Positions 1 through 11,905 are shown, counted from the first letter of the stretch. The stretch: 64,000 bases of DNA from Lentzea waywayandensis (GCF_900115955.1 NZ_FOYL01000005.1:372001-436000), one strand, 5' to 3'. Notes: generated by a model from the sequence alone, not told the origin. Numbers and translations: made by a program.

Positions 1-37
1 CCGTCGGCCACGTCAACAGCGGGGAGGAGTGTGAACG

Positions 38-1582
38 TCACCCAGGCAGCCTAGCGTCCCCCAGCACGAGGGCGGCCACGCGCTCCTGGGCCTCCGTGGC
101 GCGCGGGAACTTCGACGGGACCGGCGTGCCGGGGCCCGTCGCGGCAGGTCCGACGCCCGTCCACGGGCCGAAGACCATGATTCCGACGAACGCCGGGTGC
201 TGCCGCGCCAGCGCCAGGTACAGGTACTGGGTGCTTTCGAGGTCCGCGTCGGTCCTGTCCGCGCACCACGACTGCGGCGCGGCTTCCGGCAGCAGGAACA
301 GCTCCTTGCCGGGCGCGCGTTCCTCCAGCTCGGTCATGCGCGCCTCCACCGCCTCGTAGCCGGCGCAGTACTCGTCGAAACCGACCCAGTCGACGGCGGC
401 GGGCACTCGGAAGGCGTCGTCGACCCGGACGCCCGCCTCGATCAGCATGACCTTCTTGCCGGGGAACGTGTTCTTGATCTGCTGGGCGGAGAACTCGACG
501 TCCGCGAAGCTCGCGCCGTGGTGGAACGGCTCGTCCTGCAGCACGAACCCGGCCACGCGGTCGAGGTACGGCCGCACCTTCGAAGCGAGGACCTGCCAGC
601 GCTCGGCGGCGTTCGGGTACAGCGGGCAGCCGGCCGCGTCGCAGTCGAAGAACTCGTTGCCCGTGTGGACGACGCAGCCCTCAGGGGCGCAGTCCCGCAA
701 CACCTCGGGACGGTAGGCGTCGACGTCGCTGATCTGCACCCAGTTGAGGTTGCTGCGGCCGCGCACCTCCGGCAGGTGGTTGCCACCGGCCTGGTTCAGC
801 CGCGCGCCGAAGTAGCCGTAGTAGCGCAACCGGGACCCCGGCAGCTTGCGCAGGTCGTCGGAGTCGAGCTGCTCGACGCGGAGATCGTCGACGAGGCTGA
901 CGGTCTTGTCGTTGTCGGAGTAGCGCCCGAGGTAGACCCACAGCCGTTCGGTCGGCACCGCCGTGCCCAGCGAGATCGTCTCGCTCTGGCCGTTGACCGT
1001 GAGGTCGAGCTTCGTCCCGACGAGCTTCAGCGTCACGTCGAACGAGCCGTCGTCCTTGGCCGAGGCGAACGCCGGCAGCGTCACGACGGGCGAGCCCTGC
1101 CGGAAGATCTGCACGCCTCCGTTGGCGCGCACCAGGAAGCCGAGGTCGATGTCCTGATTGGACACATAGCCCCAGCTGTTCGCCGACCGTCCCAGCGCGA
1201 TCGACGACCAGTCGCCGGACGTGCGGTCGCCCGCGACCGGGGTCAGCGTCGCCGAGATCGAGGACCCGGTGGACGGCGCGTCGAGCCGCACGGCCGTCGT
1301 GCCCAGGTGCATCGACAGCCTGCCCAGGTGGTTCGGGTGGCCGACCTGCGCGTACCACGGCCGCGGCACGTCACCGGTGTTCCACTTGCCGGACACGCGG
1401 CTGTACGTGACGGCGCCGGTGCCCTGGCGTTGCTTGAGGTTGTCGTTCAGGCCGTAGGCCGGGTCGGCGTCCACGGCGTTGTCGAAGTTGTCGTGGAACG
1501 GTGCCGGTGCGGCGTGCGCGCCCCCGGGCACGGCAACGCCGGCAGCCACGATCGCGGCTACCGTCAGCAGTCGGGTGATCAC
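38..1582 (-). CDS. Secreted two-domain protein, glycoside-hydrolase-like
   Basis: Product of 514 aa. Residues 1-24 form a Sec signal peptide (Arg near the N-terminus, an Ala/Val-rich core, an AHA cleavage site). Residues ~30-235 look like a concanavalin/LamG-type beta-sandwich, with many alternating beta strands and a [11 protein letters not shown] segment. Residues ~255-500 look like a TIM-barrel hydrolase with candidate acids in FVLQDEP, VGFDEY and LLPEAA. Four cysteines around residues 293-319 could form disulfides. The GTG start lies inside the hisH stop (4-bp GTGA overlap), so translation is probably coupled to hisH although the functions look unrelated. No exact glycoside hydrolase family is recognised. 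Export is well supported; enzymatic function is inference. Confidence 0.72.
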   Translation of the reverse strand: MITRLLTVAAIVAAGVAVPGGAHAAPAPFHDNFDNAVDADPAYGLNDNLKQRQGTGAVTYSRVSGKWNTGDVPRPWYAQVGHPNHLGRLSMHLGTTAVRLDAPSTGSSISATLTPVAGDRTSGDWSSIALGRSANSWGYVSNQDIDLGFLVRANGGVQIFRQGSPVVTLPAFASAKDDGSFDVTLKLVGTKLDLTVNGQSETISLGTAVPTERLWVYLGRYSDNDKTVSLVDDLRVEQLDSDDLRKLPGSRLRYYGYFGARLNQAGGNHLPEVRGRSNLNWVQISDVDAYRPEVLRDCAPEGCVVHTGNEFFDCDAAGCPLYPNAAERWQVLASKVRPYLDRVAGFVLQDEPFHHGASFADVEFSAQQIKNTFPGKKVMLIEAGVRVDDAFRVPAAVDWVGFDEYCAGYEAVEARMTELEERAPGKELFLLPEAAPQSWCADRTDADLESTQYLYLALARQHPAFVGIMVFGPWTGVGPAATGPGTPVPSKFPRATEAQERVAALVLGDARLPG

Positions 1583-2214
1583 GAAAAGTTAGTCAACCAG
1601 TTCTGCAGCAGGTGCGCCCCGGCGTCGCCGGACTTCTCCGGGTGGAACTGGGTCGCCCACAGCGGCCCGTTCTCGACCGCCGCGACGAACTCGTCGCCCG
1701 AGTGGTCCGCCCACGTCACCAGCGGCGGCTTGAGGTGCTCGGCCGGCTCCAGCTCCCACCGGCGCACGCCGTAGGAGTGCACGAAGTAGAACCGCGTGTC
1801 CTTGTCGAGGCCCGCGAAGAGCTTCGAACCCTCGGGCGTGCGCACGGTGTTCCAGCCCATGTGCGGCACGATCGGCGCTTCGAGCCGCTCGACGGTGCCG
1901 GGCCACTCGCCGCAGCCCTCGGTCAGCACGCCGTGCTCGATGCCGCGCTCGAACAGGATCTGCATGCCCACGCAGATGCCGAGCACCGGACGGCCGCCGG
2001 CGAGGCGCTCGCCGATGATCCGGGCGCCGCGCACCGAGTTGAGGCCCTCCATGCACGCCGCGTACGCACCGACGCCGGGTACGACGAGGAGGTCCGCCTC
2101 GCGCGCGGCCTTCTGGTCCGACGTCACCTCGACATGGGCGCCGACCCGCTGAAGCGCGCGCTCGGCGGAGCGCAGGTTGCCGGATCCATAGTCAAGTACG
2201 ACGACGCGTGCCAC
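1579..2214 (-). CDS. hisH: Imidazole glycerol phosphate synthase, glutaminase subunit HisH
   Basis: Product of 211 aa, the normal HisH length, with a GTG start. It is a class I glutamine amidotransferase that makes ammonia from glutamine and channels it to HisF in histidine biosynthesis. The triad is visible: Cys81 in GICVGMQ, and His191 and Glu193 in [17 protein letters not shown] and VHSYGVR are also typical. The usual partners hisA/priA and hisF are not next to it here; the downstream gene encodes a secreted protein. A membrane-protein gene ends 10 bp upstream. hisB, its usual neighbour, lies about 5 kb away on the same strand, so the his operon is interrupted. Confidence 0.97.
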   Translation of the reverse strand: MARVVVLDYGSGNLRSAERALQRVGAHVEVTSDQKAAREADLLVVPGVGAYAACMEGLNSVRGARIIGERLAGGRPVLGICVGMQILFERGIEHGVLTEGCGEWPGTVERLEAPIVPHMGWNTVRTPEGSKLFAGLDKDTRFYFVHSYGVRRWELEPAEHLKPPLVTWADHSGDEFVAAVENGPLWATQFHPEKSGDAGAHLLQNWLTNFS

Positions 2215-2224
2215 GCCGACCAGG

Positions 2225-3031
2225 CTAGTCGGTCGGGACCGCGCCCTGCGTAACCGGTATGACCGGCAACACCGTGTTGATCGGTTTCGTGCGCACGAGC
2301 CGACGCCTGAGCATGACCAGAAGCCCGGCCATCAACACGAGAAGCAGACCGCCGACGACGTAGTACACGAACGCAGGAATGTTGAGCAGCACCGTCACCA
2401 ACGCCGTCAGCACGATCAACGGGAAGATCAACGCGAGCGGCCACATCTGTGCACGCGGTGGTTCGAGCGTCCGAAGCACGACGTCCGCACGGCCCTGCTC
2501 GGTGAGCTCGGCGACCCGCGCCACCTCGTGCAGCCCCGCCGCCCGGAAGAAGTCCGGGATCGCCGCGTGGCCGTTCTCGAAGTCGCGGATGCGTTCGAGC
2601 GTGCCCTTGCGGCTGGCGGCCGGGTACAGCGCGGTGAGCTTGTCGATGGCGTCGAGCTGCCACTTCTCCTTCTCGCGCAGGTTCACCATGCCCGCGGTGA
2701 TGCGGTCGAAGGCCAGTCCGACGGGCCCCGACTGCTTCGCCTGCGCGGACAACCGCAGCACCGCCTCGCGCGATCCCCACATCGAGGCGCGGCCGAGCGT
2801 CGTGGTGAACATGTAGAGCAACGCGGCGTCGTCGTTCCAGACGGCCAGGGCGGCGCCGTTCCCGAGCTTGCGCACCCTGTTCGTCATGTACGCGGCCTCG
2901 TTGAGCTTGGTGGCCGGAGGAGGCAGCAGCACCGTGCCGGACTGGACCGGGACGAGTGCCGCGGGGCCCACGTTGCCGCTGTGCATGGCCTTCTGCAGTT
3001 CGGCGGCGTTCAACGGGGTCCAGATCAGCAT
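2225..3031 (-). CDS. Hypothetical membrane protein with two C-terminal TM helices
   Basis: Product of about 268 aa if the ATG at 3029-3031 is used; in-frame ATG/TTG codons up to 3049 are alternatives and the start is uncertain. Sequence further upstream in this frame does not look coding. The N-terminal ~195 residues are soluble, with a repeated-helix character. Two hydrophobic helices follow near residues ~205-225 and ~232-252, then an RRRLVR basic stop-transfer and a short tail. The gene ends 10 bp before hisH on the same strand and is probably cotranscribed with it. No family is recognised. Confidence 0.7.
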   Translation of the reverse strand: MLIWTPLNAAELQKAMHSGNVGPAALVPVQSGTVLLPPPATKLNEAAYMTNRVRKLGNGAALAVWNDDAALLYMFTTTLGRASMWGSREAVLRLSAQAKQSGPVGLAFDRITAGMVNLREKEKWQLDAIDKLTALYPAASRKGTLERIRDFENGHAAIPDFFRAAGLHEVARVAELTEQGRADVVLRTLEPPRAQMWPLALIFPLIVLTALVTVLLNIPAFVYYVVGGLLLVLMAGLLVMLRRRLVRTKPINTVLPVIPVTQGAVPTD

Positions 3032-3124
3032 TCTCACGGTCAACATCATTCCTGGTCCGCCCCACGCGTCCAGACAGACATGCCAAGGTTTTCGCGTTTC
3101 GAGACGGGCGAAGGGTACGAACGG

Positions 3125-3166
3125 CGGAAGGGTGCGCCGGGCATCCGGCCCGATCGCACCCTTCCG
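3125..3166 (-). terminator. Hairpin terminator after the transketolase pair
   Basis: A 12-bp perfect stem (3125-3136 with 3155-3166) has an 18-nt GC-rich loop. It lies about 70 nt downstream of the transketolase stop codon on the minus strand and before the next gene. There is no U tract, which is common for actinobacterial terminators. Confidence 0.55.
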
Positions 3167-3234
3167 GCTCACACTCAGACCGTGCGCGAAGGCGCGCCGG
3201 TCCAGTCATCCCCCATGACTGCCAACATGTTTCT

Positions 3235-4128
3235 TCACCCCCTGAAGAAACTCCGCACAGCGCTCCCCAGCCCGACCACGTCGAGATCATGCGCGGCGTC
3301 ATGGTCCTCGGCCGTGCCGTAGTTGCGGAGCTCTGCGTGTCGTTTGACACCTACAGAACGAACGCGGTGCGGGATTTGTTGCAGTGTCTCGGACACAAGA
3401 TGAGACGAGGTTCCCTCCAGATAGGGCTCCACCACCATCACGTCGGCGTGATCGGTGTCCTGCACCGCCTTGCGCAGTCCGTCCGAGTCGAACGGTCGGA
3501 CCGTGGCCGCGTACAACACCGTGACATCTGCGTTCTCGCACTCGACGGCCTTGAGCACGCGGTCGAGCATCGGCCCGACGGCGACCACCACGCCGCGCTT
3601 TCCGTGGCGCAGCGTCGTGAATCCCTCCCCCACCGGATGCGGCTCGGTGTTCTCGTGCAGCGAAAGCCTCACATAGACACGGTTGTCGTCCTTCAGCGCC
3701 CGCTGCAGCAGCGGCGTCACCTCCTCCGGGTGTCCAGGTACGTGAACAGTCCAGCCAGGCAGCGTGTCGAACAACGCGACGTCGCCCGGTGACTGGTGCG
3801 TGCGCCCCCACGCGGGGTCGTCATAGGACGCCCCGATGCTCACGAACACCGCGCCCACGTCCTGATGTCCGATGTCGAGCTTGATCTGCTCGTACGGCCG
3901 TTCGACCAGGAACGGCGCGTAGCTGTGCACGACCGGCCGCAGCCCTGCCAGCGCCAGTCCGCTCGCCACGCCCACCATGGTCTGCTCGCGGATCCCGACG
4001 TCCACGACGCGTTCGTTCTCCTGCGGGAACTCGTTGCTGGAGATCACCGCGGTCACCACGGCGATGCGCGGGTCGGCCGCGATCTCGTCGTTGACCGCCT
4101 TCACGAAGGCCTGGCGCATGGTGGTCAT
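3235..4128 (-). CDS. Transketolase, C-terminal subunit
   Basis: Product of 297 aa carrying the pyrimidine-binding and C-terminal domains of transketolase. Evidence is VVDVGIREQTMVGVASGLA (with the Glu that activates thiamine diphosphate), then GRTHQSPGDVALF, then the C-terminal domain with VMVVEPYLEGTSSHLV. Its ATG overlaps the stop of the ThDP-binding subunit by one base (TGATG), so the two are coupled and presumably form one heterotetramer. Such split transketolases transfer two-carbon units in the pentose phosphate or related sugar pathways; the actual substrate cannot be read from sequence. The pair starts at a SoxR-type operator. The conserved core transketolase is not in this window, so this may be an accessory copy. 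Confidence 0.9.
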   Translation of the reverse strand: MTTMRQAFVKAVNDEIAADPRIAVVTAVISSNEFPQENERVVDVGIREQTMVGVASGLALAGLRPVVHSYAPFLVERPYEQIKLDIGHQDVGAVFVSIGASYDDPAWGRTHQSPGDVALFDTLPGWTVHVPGHPEEVTPLLQRALKDDNRVYVRLSLHENTEPHPVGEGFTTLRHGKRGVVVAVGPMLDRVLKAVECENADVTVLYAATVRPFDSDGLRKAVQDTDHADVMVVEPYLEGTSSHLVSETLQQIPHRVRSVGVKRHAELRNYGTAEDHDAAHDLDVVGLGSAVRSFFRG

Positions 4129-4790
4129 CAGTAGCTCTTCTCGATCTTGGCGACCACCGCGTACGGGCGGTCGTGCGGCGCGGTCAGTGCGGTGAAGACG
4201 GCCTCGTGGTCGCGGCCGTCGATCTCGGCGGTCTGCCAGCCCTCGACGGCGAAGCGCTGGGCGATGCCACCGGGCCAGCCGTACATCGCGGACCGGTTGT
4301 CGATCACGATCGTGATCAGGTTCGCGACCCCGAGCCGGGACGCCACCGCGATCGCCTCGTGGTTGCTGCCCTCGTCCAGCTCACCGTCGCCGACCAGCAC
4401 GAACGTGCGGCCGCGGCTCCCCGCGACGCGCTGCCCGATCGCCGTCCCCACCGCGATGGGCAGCCCGTGGCCGAGCGAGCCGCTGCTGATCTCCACGCCG
4501 TTCACGAGCACCCGGTCGGGGTGCTGGCCGAGCGGGCTGTCCCACGACGTCCAATCGTCCAAAATGGACTCCTCGATGAACCCCTTCTCCGCCAGCACGG
4601 CGTAGTAGGCCATCGGCCCGTGTCCCTTGGAGAGCAGGAACCGGTCACGGTCGGGATCGGCGACGGTGGCGGGCGTGACGTTGAGGACCTTGTCGTAGAG
4701 GACCCAGAGCACGTCGATCGTGGAAGCCGCCGCCCACTCGTGCTTCTCGTCCCCGGCCATCCTCGCGAAGAGCTCTGGTATCCGCTGCAT
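4128..4790 (-). CDS. Transketolase, N-terminal (ThDP-binding) subunit
   Basis: Product of 220 aa. The thiamine-diphosphate motif starts with GDGELDEGSNHEA (residues ~134-146) and ends at VIDN. LLSKGHGPMAYYAVLAEKG and ISSGSLGHGLPIAVG are further transketolase signatures. At 220 aa it is a little shorter than typical N-terminal subunits of about 270 aa. The ATG is only 7 nt from a candidate -10 hexamer, so the message may be leaderless. It is the first gene of a two-gene operon divergent from soxR, and the shared operator suggests induction by redox-cycling compounds. That would fit a role in making pentose phosphates and NADPH, but this is inference. Confidence 0.9.
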   Translation of the reverse strand: MQRIPELFARMAGDEKHEWAAASTIDVLWVLYDKVLNVTPATVADPDRDRFLLSKGHGPMAYYAVLAEKGFIEESILDDWTSWDSPLGQHPDRVLVNGVEISSGSLGHGLPIAVGTAIGQRVAGSRGRTFVLVGDGELDEGSNHEAIAVASRLGVANLITIVIDNRSAMYGWPGGIAQRFAVEGWQTAEIDGRDHEAVFTALTAPHDRPYAVVAKIEKSY

Positions 4791-4797
4791 GGCACCA

Positions 4798-4839
4798 ACT
4801 GTTCAACCTCCACCATGCTGGAGGTCAAGCGGTTACCAT
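4798..4839. promoter_or_regulatory. SoxR-type operator in divergent tkt/soxR promoter
   Basis: CCTCCACCATGCTGGAGG (4807-4824) is an 18-bp near-perfect palindrome with one mismatched pair. On the minus strand, TTGACC (4823-4828) and AACAGT (4798-4803) are separated by exactly 19 bp. That is the stretched spacer typical of MerR/SoxR-activated promoters, and the palindrome fills it. On the plus strand, TACCAT (4834-4839) lies 6 nt before the soxR GTG. The CCTC...GAGG outer half-sites match the general form of known SoxR boxes. Binding is inferred from the adjacent soxR. Confidence 0.75.
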
Positions 4840-4845
4840 GATCCG

Positions 4846-5310
4846 GTGAGCAAGTTGCCGGAAATGCTGACCATCGGCCAGGTCGCCGAGCGCAGCGGCG
4901 TCCCCCACACCGCCCTGCGCTTCTACGAGGACAGGGGCCTGATCACCTCCGTGCGCACCGCGGGCAACCAGCGGCGCTACCTGCGCTCGGTGCTGCGCCG
5001 GCTGGCGTTCATCCGCACCGCGCAACGCGTCGGCCTCACCCTGGAGGACGTCCGCGACGCCCTCGCCCAGCTCCCCGACAACCGCACGCCGACGAAGTCC
5101 GACTGGGAACGCCTCTCCCGCTCGTGGAAGACCGAGCTCGACGCCCGCATCGACGCCCTGTACCGGCTGCGCGACCGCCTCACCGGCTGCATCGGGTGCG
5201 GCTGCCTGTCGTTGCGCAGCTGCGCGTTGCAGAACATCGACGACGAGCAGGCCTCACACGGGCCGGGGGCTCCGCAGCTCAAGCCCGCCCTCGAAGGCGG
5301 CACCGTCTAG
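4846..5310 (+). CDS. soxR: Redox-sensing MerR-family regulator SoxR
   Basis: Product of 154 aa. Residues 8-75 are a MerR winged-helix (LTIGQVAERSGVPHTALRFYEDRGL), followed by a dimerisation helix. The [2Fe-2S] site CIGCGCLSLRSC places Cys115, 118, 120 and 126 with the SoxR spacing. The GTG at 4846 is chosen because the protein then begins at the usual SoxR N-terminus and lies 6 nt after a TACCAT -10 box; the frame extends upstream but not as SoxR. In actinomycetes SoxR senses redox-active metabolites and activates a small regulon. The last 57 bp overlap the end of the convergent hydrolase gene. Confidence 0.95.
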   Translation: MSKLPEMLTIGQVAERSGVPHTALRFYEDRGLITSVRTAGNQRRYLRSVLRRLAFIRTAQRVGLTLEDVRDALAQLPDNRTPTKSDWERLSRSWKTELDARIDALYRLRDRLTGCIGCGCLSLRSCALQNIDDEQASHGPGAPQLKPALEGGTV

Positions 5311-6138
5311 GAACTCCCGCACCGCGCGCAGGTAGCCGTCGGGCTCGTCCACGTGCAGCATGTGGCCCGCGTCGTCGAGCACCACGGCACTTGCGCGTGG
5401 GATCAGTTCGAGTGTGGCCTCGACGAGGCTGACCGGGAACGTCATGTCCTGCCGGCCGTGCAGCAGGAGCACCGGAATGTCGAGGTCGGCGATCCGGCGC
5501 GCGGCATCGGGAAGCCTCGGCGTGACCAGGCCGCCTGTCTGGAGCTGACGCACCCACTCCGCGCCGAACCGCACCTGTCCCAGCCGCTTCAGGTAGCCCG
5601 GCACCTGCGCGCCACGCCGGACGTTGGCCTCCACGGCCGCGAACGCGTCGGCCCGCACGCACTGCTCCGGCGTCAGGTCCTCGCGCTGCCACGGATCCTC
5701 CTGACCCGCCAGGATCTCGTCCCGCTCCGCCCATCCGTCGAAGGCGTCCGGTGGCACCGGCAACACGCTGCTGCCGGACACGATCAGGCTGCGCACGCGT
5801 TCCGGATGAGTGATCGCGAACCGCTGCGCGACCATGCCGCCGTAGGAGTGGCCGAGGACGTCCGCACGCTCGACCTCGAACGAGTCCAGCACCCGCACCA
5901 GGTCTTCGACCACACCGTCCGGGTGGTACTCCGGCACTCGCCCCGACCGGCCGCATCCACGCAGGTCCGGCAACAGCAGCCGGCAGTCCAGCCGGTCGAG
6001 CGGCTCGCGGAGGTAGCTGTGGTCCCAGTCGGGGCCGCCGTGGATCGCGAGCAACGTCCCGTCCCCGGTGCCCTCCTGCCAGGCCACGAAGATCTCGGTC
6101 TCGCCAGGAACCCGCCGCTCGCGCCACATCGGTCCCAT
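5254..6138 (-). CDS. Alpha/beta hydrolase, proline iminopeptidase-like
   Basis: Product of 294 aa from the ATG at 6136-6138 (a second ATG three codons on is possible). The oxyanion motif HGGPDWDHSYL is at residues 33-43, the nucleophile Ser98 is in GHSYGG, the acid lies in HGRQDMTFP and the base in AGHMLHVDEP. This is the arrangement of the prolyl aminopeptidase-like hydrolases; no signal peptide is seen, so it is cytoplasmic. The substrate is unknown. Its 3' end overlaps soxR by 57 bp on the opposite strand, and it is divergent from kptA with a 45-bp gap. Confidence 0.88.
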   Translation of the reverse strand: MGPMWRERRVPGETEIFVAWQEGTGDGTLLAIHGGPDWDHSYLREPLDRLDCRLLLPDLRGCGRSGRVPEYHPDGVVEDLVRVLDSFEVERADVLGHSYGGMVAQRFAITHPERVRSLIVSGSSVLPVPPDAFDGWAERDEILAGQEDPWQREDLTPEQCVRADAFAAVEANVRRGAQVPGYLKRLGQVRFGAEWVRQLQTGGLVTPRLPDAARRIADLDIPVLLLHGRQDMTFPVSLVEATLELIPRASAVVLDDAGHMLHVDEPDGYLRAVREFLDGAAFEGGLELRSPRPV

Positions 6139-6183
6139 GAAACCGCAAAACCGGTGGACGCGCTGTGGTTTCCTGGGGAGGAA

Positions 6184-6708
6184 ATGGAAGACGAACGAAT
6201 GATCCGCCTCTCGAAGCGGATGTCCAAGGCGCTCCGGCACAAGCCCGAGCGCGTCGGCCTCACCCTCGACCCGTCGGGCTGGGTGCCGGTGGCCGACCTC
6301 CTGACCGCGCTCGGCATCTCCGAGGCCGACCTGCGCGAGGTCGTGGACCGCAACGACAAGAAGCGCTTCAGCATCGACGGCGACCGCATCCGCGCGAACC
6401 AGGGCCACAGCGTCGAGGTCGACCTCGGCCTGCCGACCGCGATCCCGCCGGACCAGCTGTTCCACGGCACGGTCGCACAGTTCCTCGACGACATCATGCG
6501 CGACGGCCTGCGCCCCATGTCACGCCACGACGTGCACCTCTCGCCCGATCGCGAAACGGCGCAGCGCGTTGGAGCGAGGCGTGGGCGGCCGTTGATCCTC
6601 ACCGTGGACGCCAAGGCGATGCACGCGGACGGGCACGAGTTCCGGCTCAGCGCCAACGGGGTGTGGCTCGCACAGCACGTTCCGGCGAGCTACCTGGCCA
6701 CGGCGTGA
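6184..6708 (+). CDS. kptA: RNA 2'-phosphotransferase KptA/Tpt1
   Basis: Product of 174 aa. It shows the KptA pattern: RLSKRMSKALRHKPE near the N-terminus, GWVPVADLL, then DKKRFSIDGDRIRANQGHS, LFHGT and the HLSPDRETAQRVGARRGRP NAD-binding stretch. The family transfers an internal RNA 2'-phosphate to NAD+; bacterial roles are unclear because tRNA splicing of that type is absent. The ATG at 6184 is preceded by a strong GGGGAGG, though the spacing is short; an ATG five codons downstream is the alternative. The stop overlaps the next gene's GTG (GTGA), so the two are coupled. Confidence 0.93.
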   Translation: MEDERMIRLSKRMSKALRHKPERVGLTLDPSGWVPVADLLTALGISEADLREVVDRNDKKRFSIDGDRIRANQGHSVEVDLGLPTAIPPDQLFHGTVAQFLDDIMRDGLRPMSRHDVHLSPDRETAQRVGARRGRPLILTVDAKAMHADGHEFRLSANGVWLAQHVPASYLATA

Positions 6709-7310
6709 AACGGACCGTCGAGGACGGCTACGACGCCATCGCGCAGCGGTACCTCGACTGGTCCGCGCAGATCGCCGACGACCCTCGGCTGCGCTATCTC
6801 GCGGAGTTCGACGAGCGGCTGCCCGACGGGGCGAGAGTTCTCGAACTCGGCTGCGGTGCGGGCGTCCCGTGCAGTCAGAAGCTCGCCGAACGGCACGACG
6901 TCCTCGGCGTCGACCTGTCACAGCAGCAGATCGAGCTTGCCCGCGCGAACGTGCCGGCCGCCCGGTTCGAGAAGGCGGACATGACCGCGCTCGACTTCCC
7001 GGACGGAGAGTTCGACGGCGTCTCGGCGTTCTACTCGATCCTGCACGTGCCGCGCGCCGAGCAGCCCGCGCTCATCGCGAAGATCGCGCGCTGGCTCAAG
7101 CCCGGCGGCCTGTTCCTGGCCTCGCTCGGCAACGGCACGCCGGACGTCACGGAGACCTGGCTCGGTGTAGAGATGTTCTTCGGCAGCAACACACCCGACG
7201 TCAACCGGGACCTGCTCGGCCGGCACCTGGAGATCGTCGTCGACGACCTGGTGACCATGCACGAGCCGGACCCGGCGACGTTCCACTGGGTCCTCGCCCG
7301 CAAGCGCTAG
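6705..7310 (+). CDS. SAM-dependent class I methyltransferase
   Basis: Product of 201 aa. The SAM-binding motif I VLELGCGAGV is near residues 47-56, followed by an acidic VDLSQQQI strand end and ARFEKADMTALDF (motif II region), then ALIAKIARWLKPGGLFLASLG (post-motif III). The small, single-domain architecture is of the methyltransf_11/25 type and the substrate cannot be assigned. The GTG start overlaps the kptA stop by 4 bp, so the pair is an operon; a link to RNA modification is only a guess. The last four bases overlap the end of the small membrane gene on the other strand. Confidence 0.85.
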   Translation: MKRTVEDGYDAIAQRYLDWSAQIADDPRLRYLAEFDERLPDGARVLELGCGAGVPCSQKLAERHDVLGVDLSQQQIELARANVPAARFEKADMTALDFPDGEFDGVSAFYSILHVPRAEQPALIAKIARWLKPGGLFLASLGNGTPDVTETWLGVEMFFGSNTPDVNRDLLGRHLEIVVDDLVTMHEPDPATFHWVLARKR

Positions 7311-7461
7311 ATCAGCCAGAGAACGGCGCCGCCCGCCGCCACCACGGTCAGCACCAGCAGGACGATCGCCATGAACTTGGCGGTCTTCCACGTGGTGTAG
7401 ACGCCACCGGCCAGAAAGCCCGCGAGGGCCAGCAGGCCGATGACGACGACTTCCTTCGGCA

Positions 7462-7462
<1 letters not shown>
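7307..7462 (-). CDS. 51-aa two-helix membrane protein coupled to hisB
   Basis: A small gene with ATG at 7460-7462 and TAG at 7307-7309. The product starts MPKEVVVIGLLALAGFLAGG and has two hydrophobic segments (residues ~5-20 and ~31-50) around a VYTTWKTAKF turn. Its ATG overlaps the hisB stop as TGATG, the same kind of coupling that joins hisD, hisC and hisB. No ribosome binding site separate from hisB coding sequence is needed. The function is unknown. The tight coupling and clean membrane profile argue that it is real. Confidence 0.7.
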
Positions 7463-10477
<3,015 letters not shown>

Positions 10478-10484
10478 GCCTTAC

Positions 10485-10511
10485 AGCCTAGTTCCTGCGG
10501 AAATCTGTCAA
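10485..10511 (-). promoter_or_regulatory. Candidate hisD promoter
   Basis: On the minus strand a perfect -35 TTGACA (10506-10511) precedes TAGGCT (10485-10490) with a 15-bp spacer, slightly short for the main sigma factor. The -10 is 7 nt before the hisD ATG, predicting a leaderless mRNA. Confidence 0.45.
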
Positions 10512-10609
10512 CGGTCAGCCCGCTATCGGCGCTACTCAGCCTGTGACGCCACGGCCACGCTCGGTCGAGCACCACTCCGTCGCAAACCCCTGCTGATGAT
10601 GGAGGACCC

Positions 10610-11905
10610 ATGTTCACCAAGCGCCGCGGCAAGATCGCCGCAGTGCTCGCCATATGTCTGCCCGTGCTGGTCGCGGGCATGGCGGCACCCAGCAACGCCG
10701 ACTCCGGCCGTTATCTGCTGGAAGTCACCGCGAACACGTCGGCCGAACGCACCCAGATCGCGCAGCTCGGCGTGGACGTGCTCGGCGCGACGAAGCTCAC
10801 CACGATCTCGGTCGTCGCGGACAAGGCGCAGTACCGGGCCCTGCAGGCCACCGGTCTGCCGCTCAAGTACGTCGGCGACTTCGAGCAGCAGCTCAAGAGC
10901 CTGGGCAAAGTCGACTTCAAGGACCCGCAGCCGGGTCAGGTCGGCACCCAGGACTTCCCGTCCGGCTACGCGGGCTACCACAACTTCGCGGAGATGACCG
11001 CGGAGCTGCAGCAGACCGTCCGCGACCACCCGACGCTGGCGAGCTTGCGCAGCATCGGCAAGAGCTACCAGAACCGGGACATCTGGGCGCTCAAGGTCAG
11101 CGACAACGTCGCGACCGACGAGAGCGAACCCGAGGTGATCTTCACCTGCAACCAGCACGCCCGTGAGCACCTGACGGTCGAGCAGTGCCTGCAGATCATC
11201 AAGCGCTACACCGACAACTACGCCACCCCGGCGATCAAGAACCTGGTGGACACCCGCGAGGTCTGGTTCATCCCGATGGTCAACCCGGACGGCGTCGAGT
11301 ACGACATCGCCACCGGGTCGTTCCGCGGCTGGCGCAAGAACCGCCAGGGCAACGGCACCGACCTCAACCGCAACTGGGGCTTCAAGTGGGGCTGCTGCGG
11401 CGGTTCCAGCGGCAGCACGACGTCGGACACCTACCGCGGCACGGCGGCGTTCTCGGCGCCGGAGACCAACGTGATCAAGAACTTCGTGAACTCGCGCGTC
11501 GTCGGTGGCGTCCAGCAGATCAAGACGAACATCGACTTCCACTCGTTCTCGGAGCTCGTGCTGTGGCCGTTCGGCTACACCACCGCGAACACCGCGCCGG
11601 GCCTGGACGCGACCGAGGAACGGGCGTTCCGCACGCTCGGCCAGCAGATGGCCGCCACCAACGGCTACACGCCGGAGCAGGCGAGCGACCTGTACATCAC
11701 CGACGGCAGCATCGACGACTGGATGTGGGGCCAGCACAAGATCTGGTCGTACACCTTCGAGATGTACCCGAGCAGCGGTGGCCTCAACGGCTTCTACCCG
11801 CGTGACACGGTCATCGCGGCGCAGACCAGCCGCAACGACCGCGCCGTCGACCTGTTCGTCGGCTACTCGGACTGCGTGAAGCGCGTCATCAACGTGAGCT
11901 GCTGA
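10610..11905 (+). CDS. Secreted M14 zinc carboxypeptidase
   Basis: Product of 431 aa with a Sec signal peptide (residues 1-30, KRRGK then a hydrophobic core and SNA). A propeptide-like region spans ~31-115 and the M14 catalytic domain ~118-430. Zinc ligands are His183 and Glu186 in HAREHLT and His311 in DFHSFSELVLWP. The substrate-binding NRNWG is at ~253 and the catalytic Glu384 is in YTFEMYP. This matches metallocarboxypeptidases of the T type from actinomycetes, which trim C-terminal residues from peptides outside the cell. GGAGG precedes the ATG. The 3' end overlaps the convergent aminotransferase gene by 17 bp. Confidence 0.95.
   Translation: MFTKRRGKIAAVLAICLPVLVAGMAAPSNADSGRYLLEVTANTSAERTQIAQLGVDVLGATKLTTISVVADKAQYRALQATGLPLKYVGDFEQQLKSLGKVDFKDPQPGQVGTQDFPSGYAGYHNFAEMTAELQQTVRDHPTLASLRSIGKSYQNRDIWALKVSDNVATDESEPEVIFTCNQHAREHLTVEQCLQIIKRYTDNYATPAIKNLVDTREVWFIPMVNPDGVEYDIATGSFRGWRKNRQGNGTDLNRNWGFKWGCCGGSSGSTTSDTYRGTAAFSAPETNVIKNFVNSRVVGGVQQIKTNIDFHSFSELVLWPFGYTTANTAPGLDATEERAFRTLGQQMAATNGYTPEQASDLYITDGSIDDWMWGQHKIWSYTFEMYPSSGGLNGFYPRDTVIAAQTSRNDRAVDLFVGYSDCVKRVINVSC

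Noticed and set aside
5254..6465. Extended start of the alpha/beta hydrolase at 6465
   Set aside because: The extra N-terminus is antisense of kptA; the ATG at 6138 gives the normal family N-terminus.
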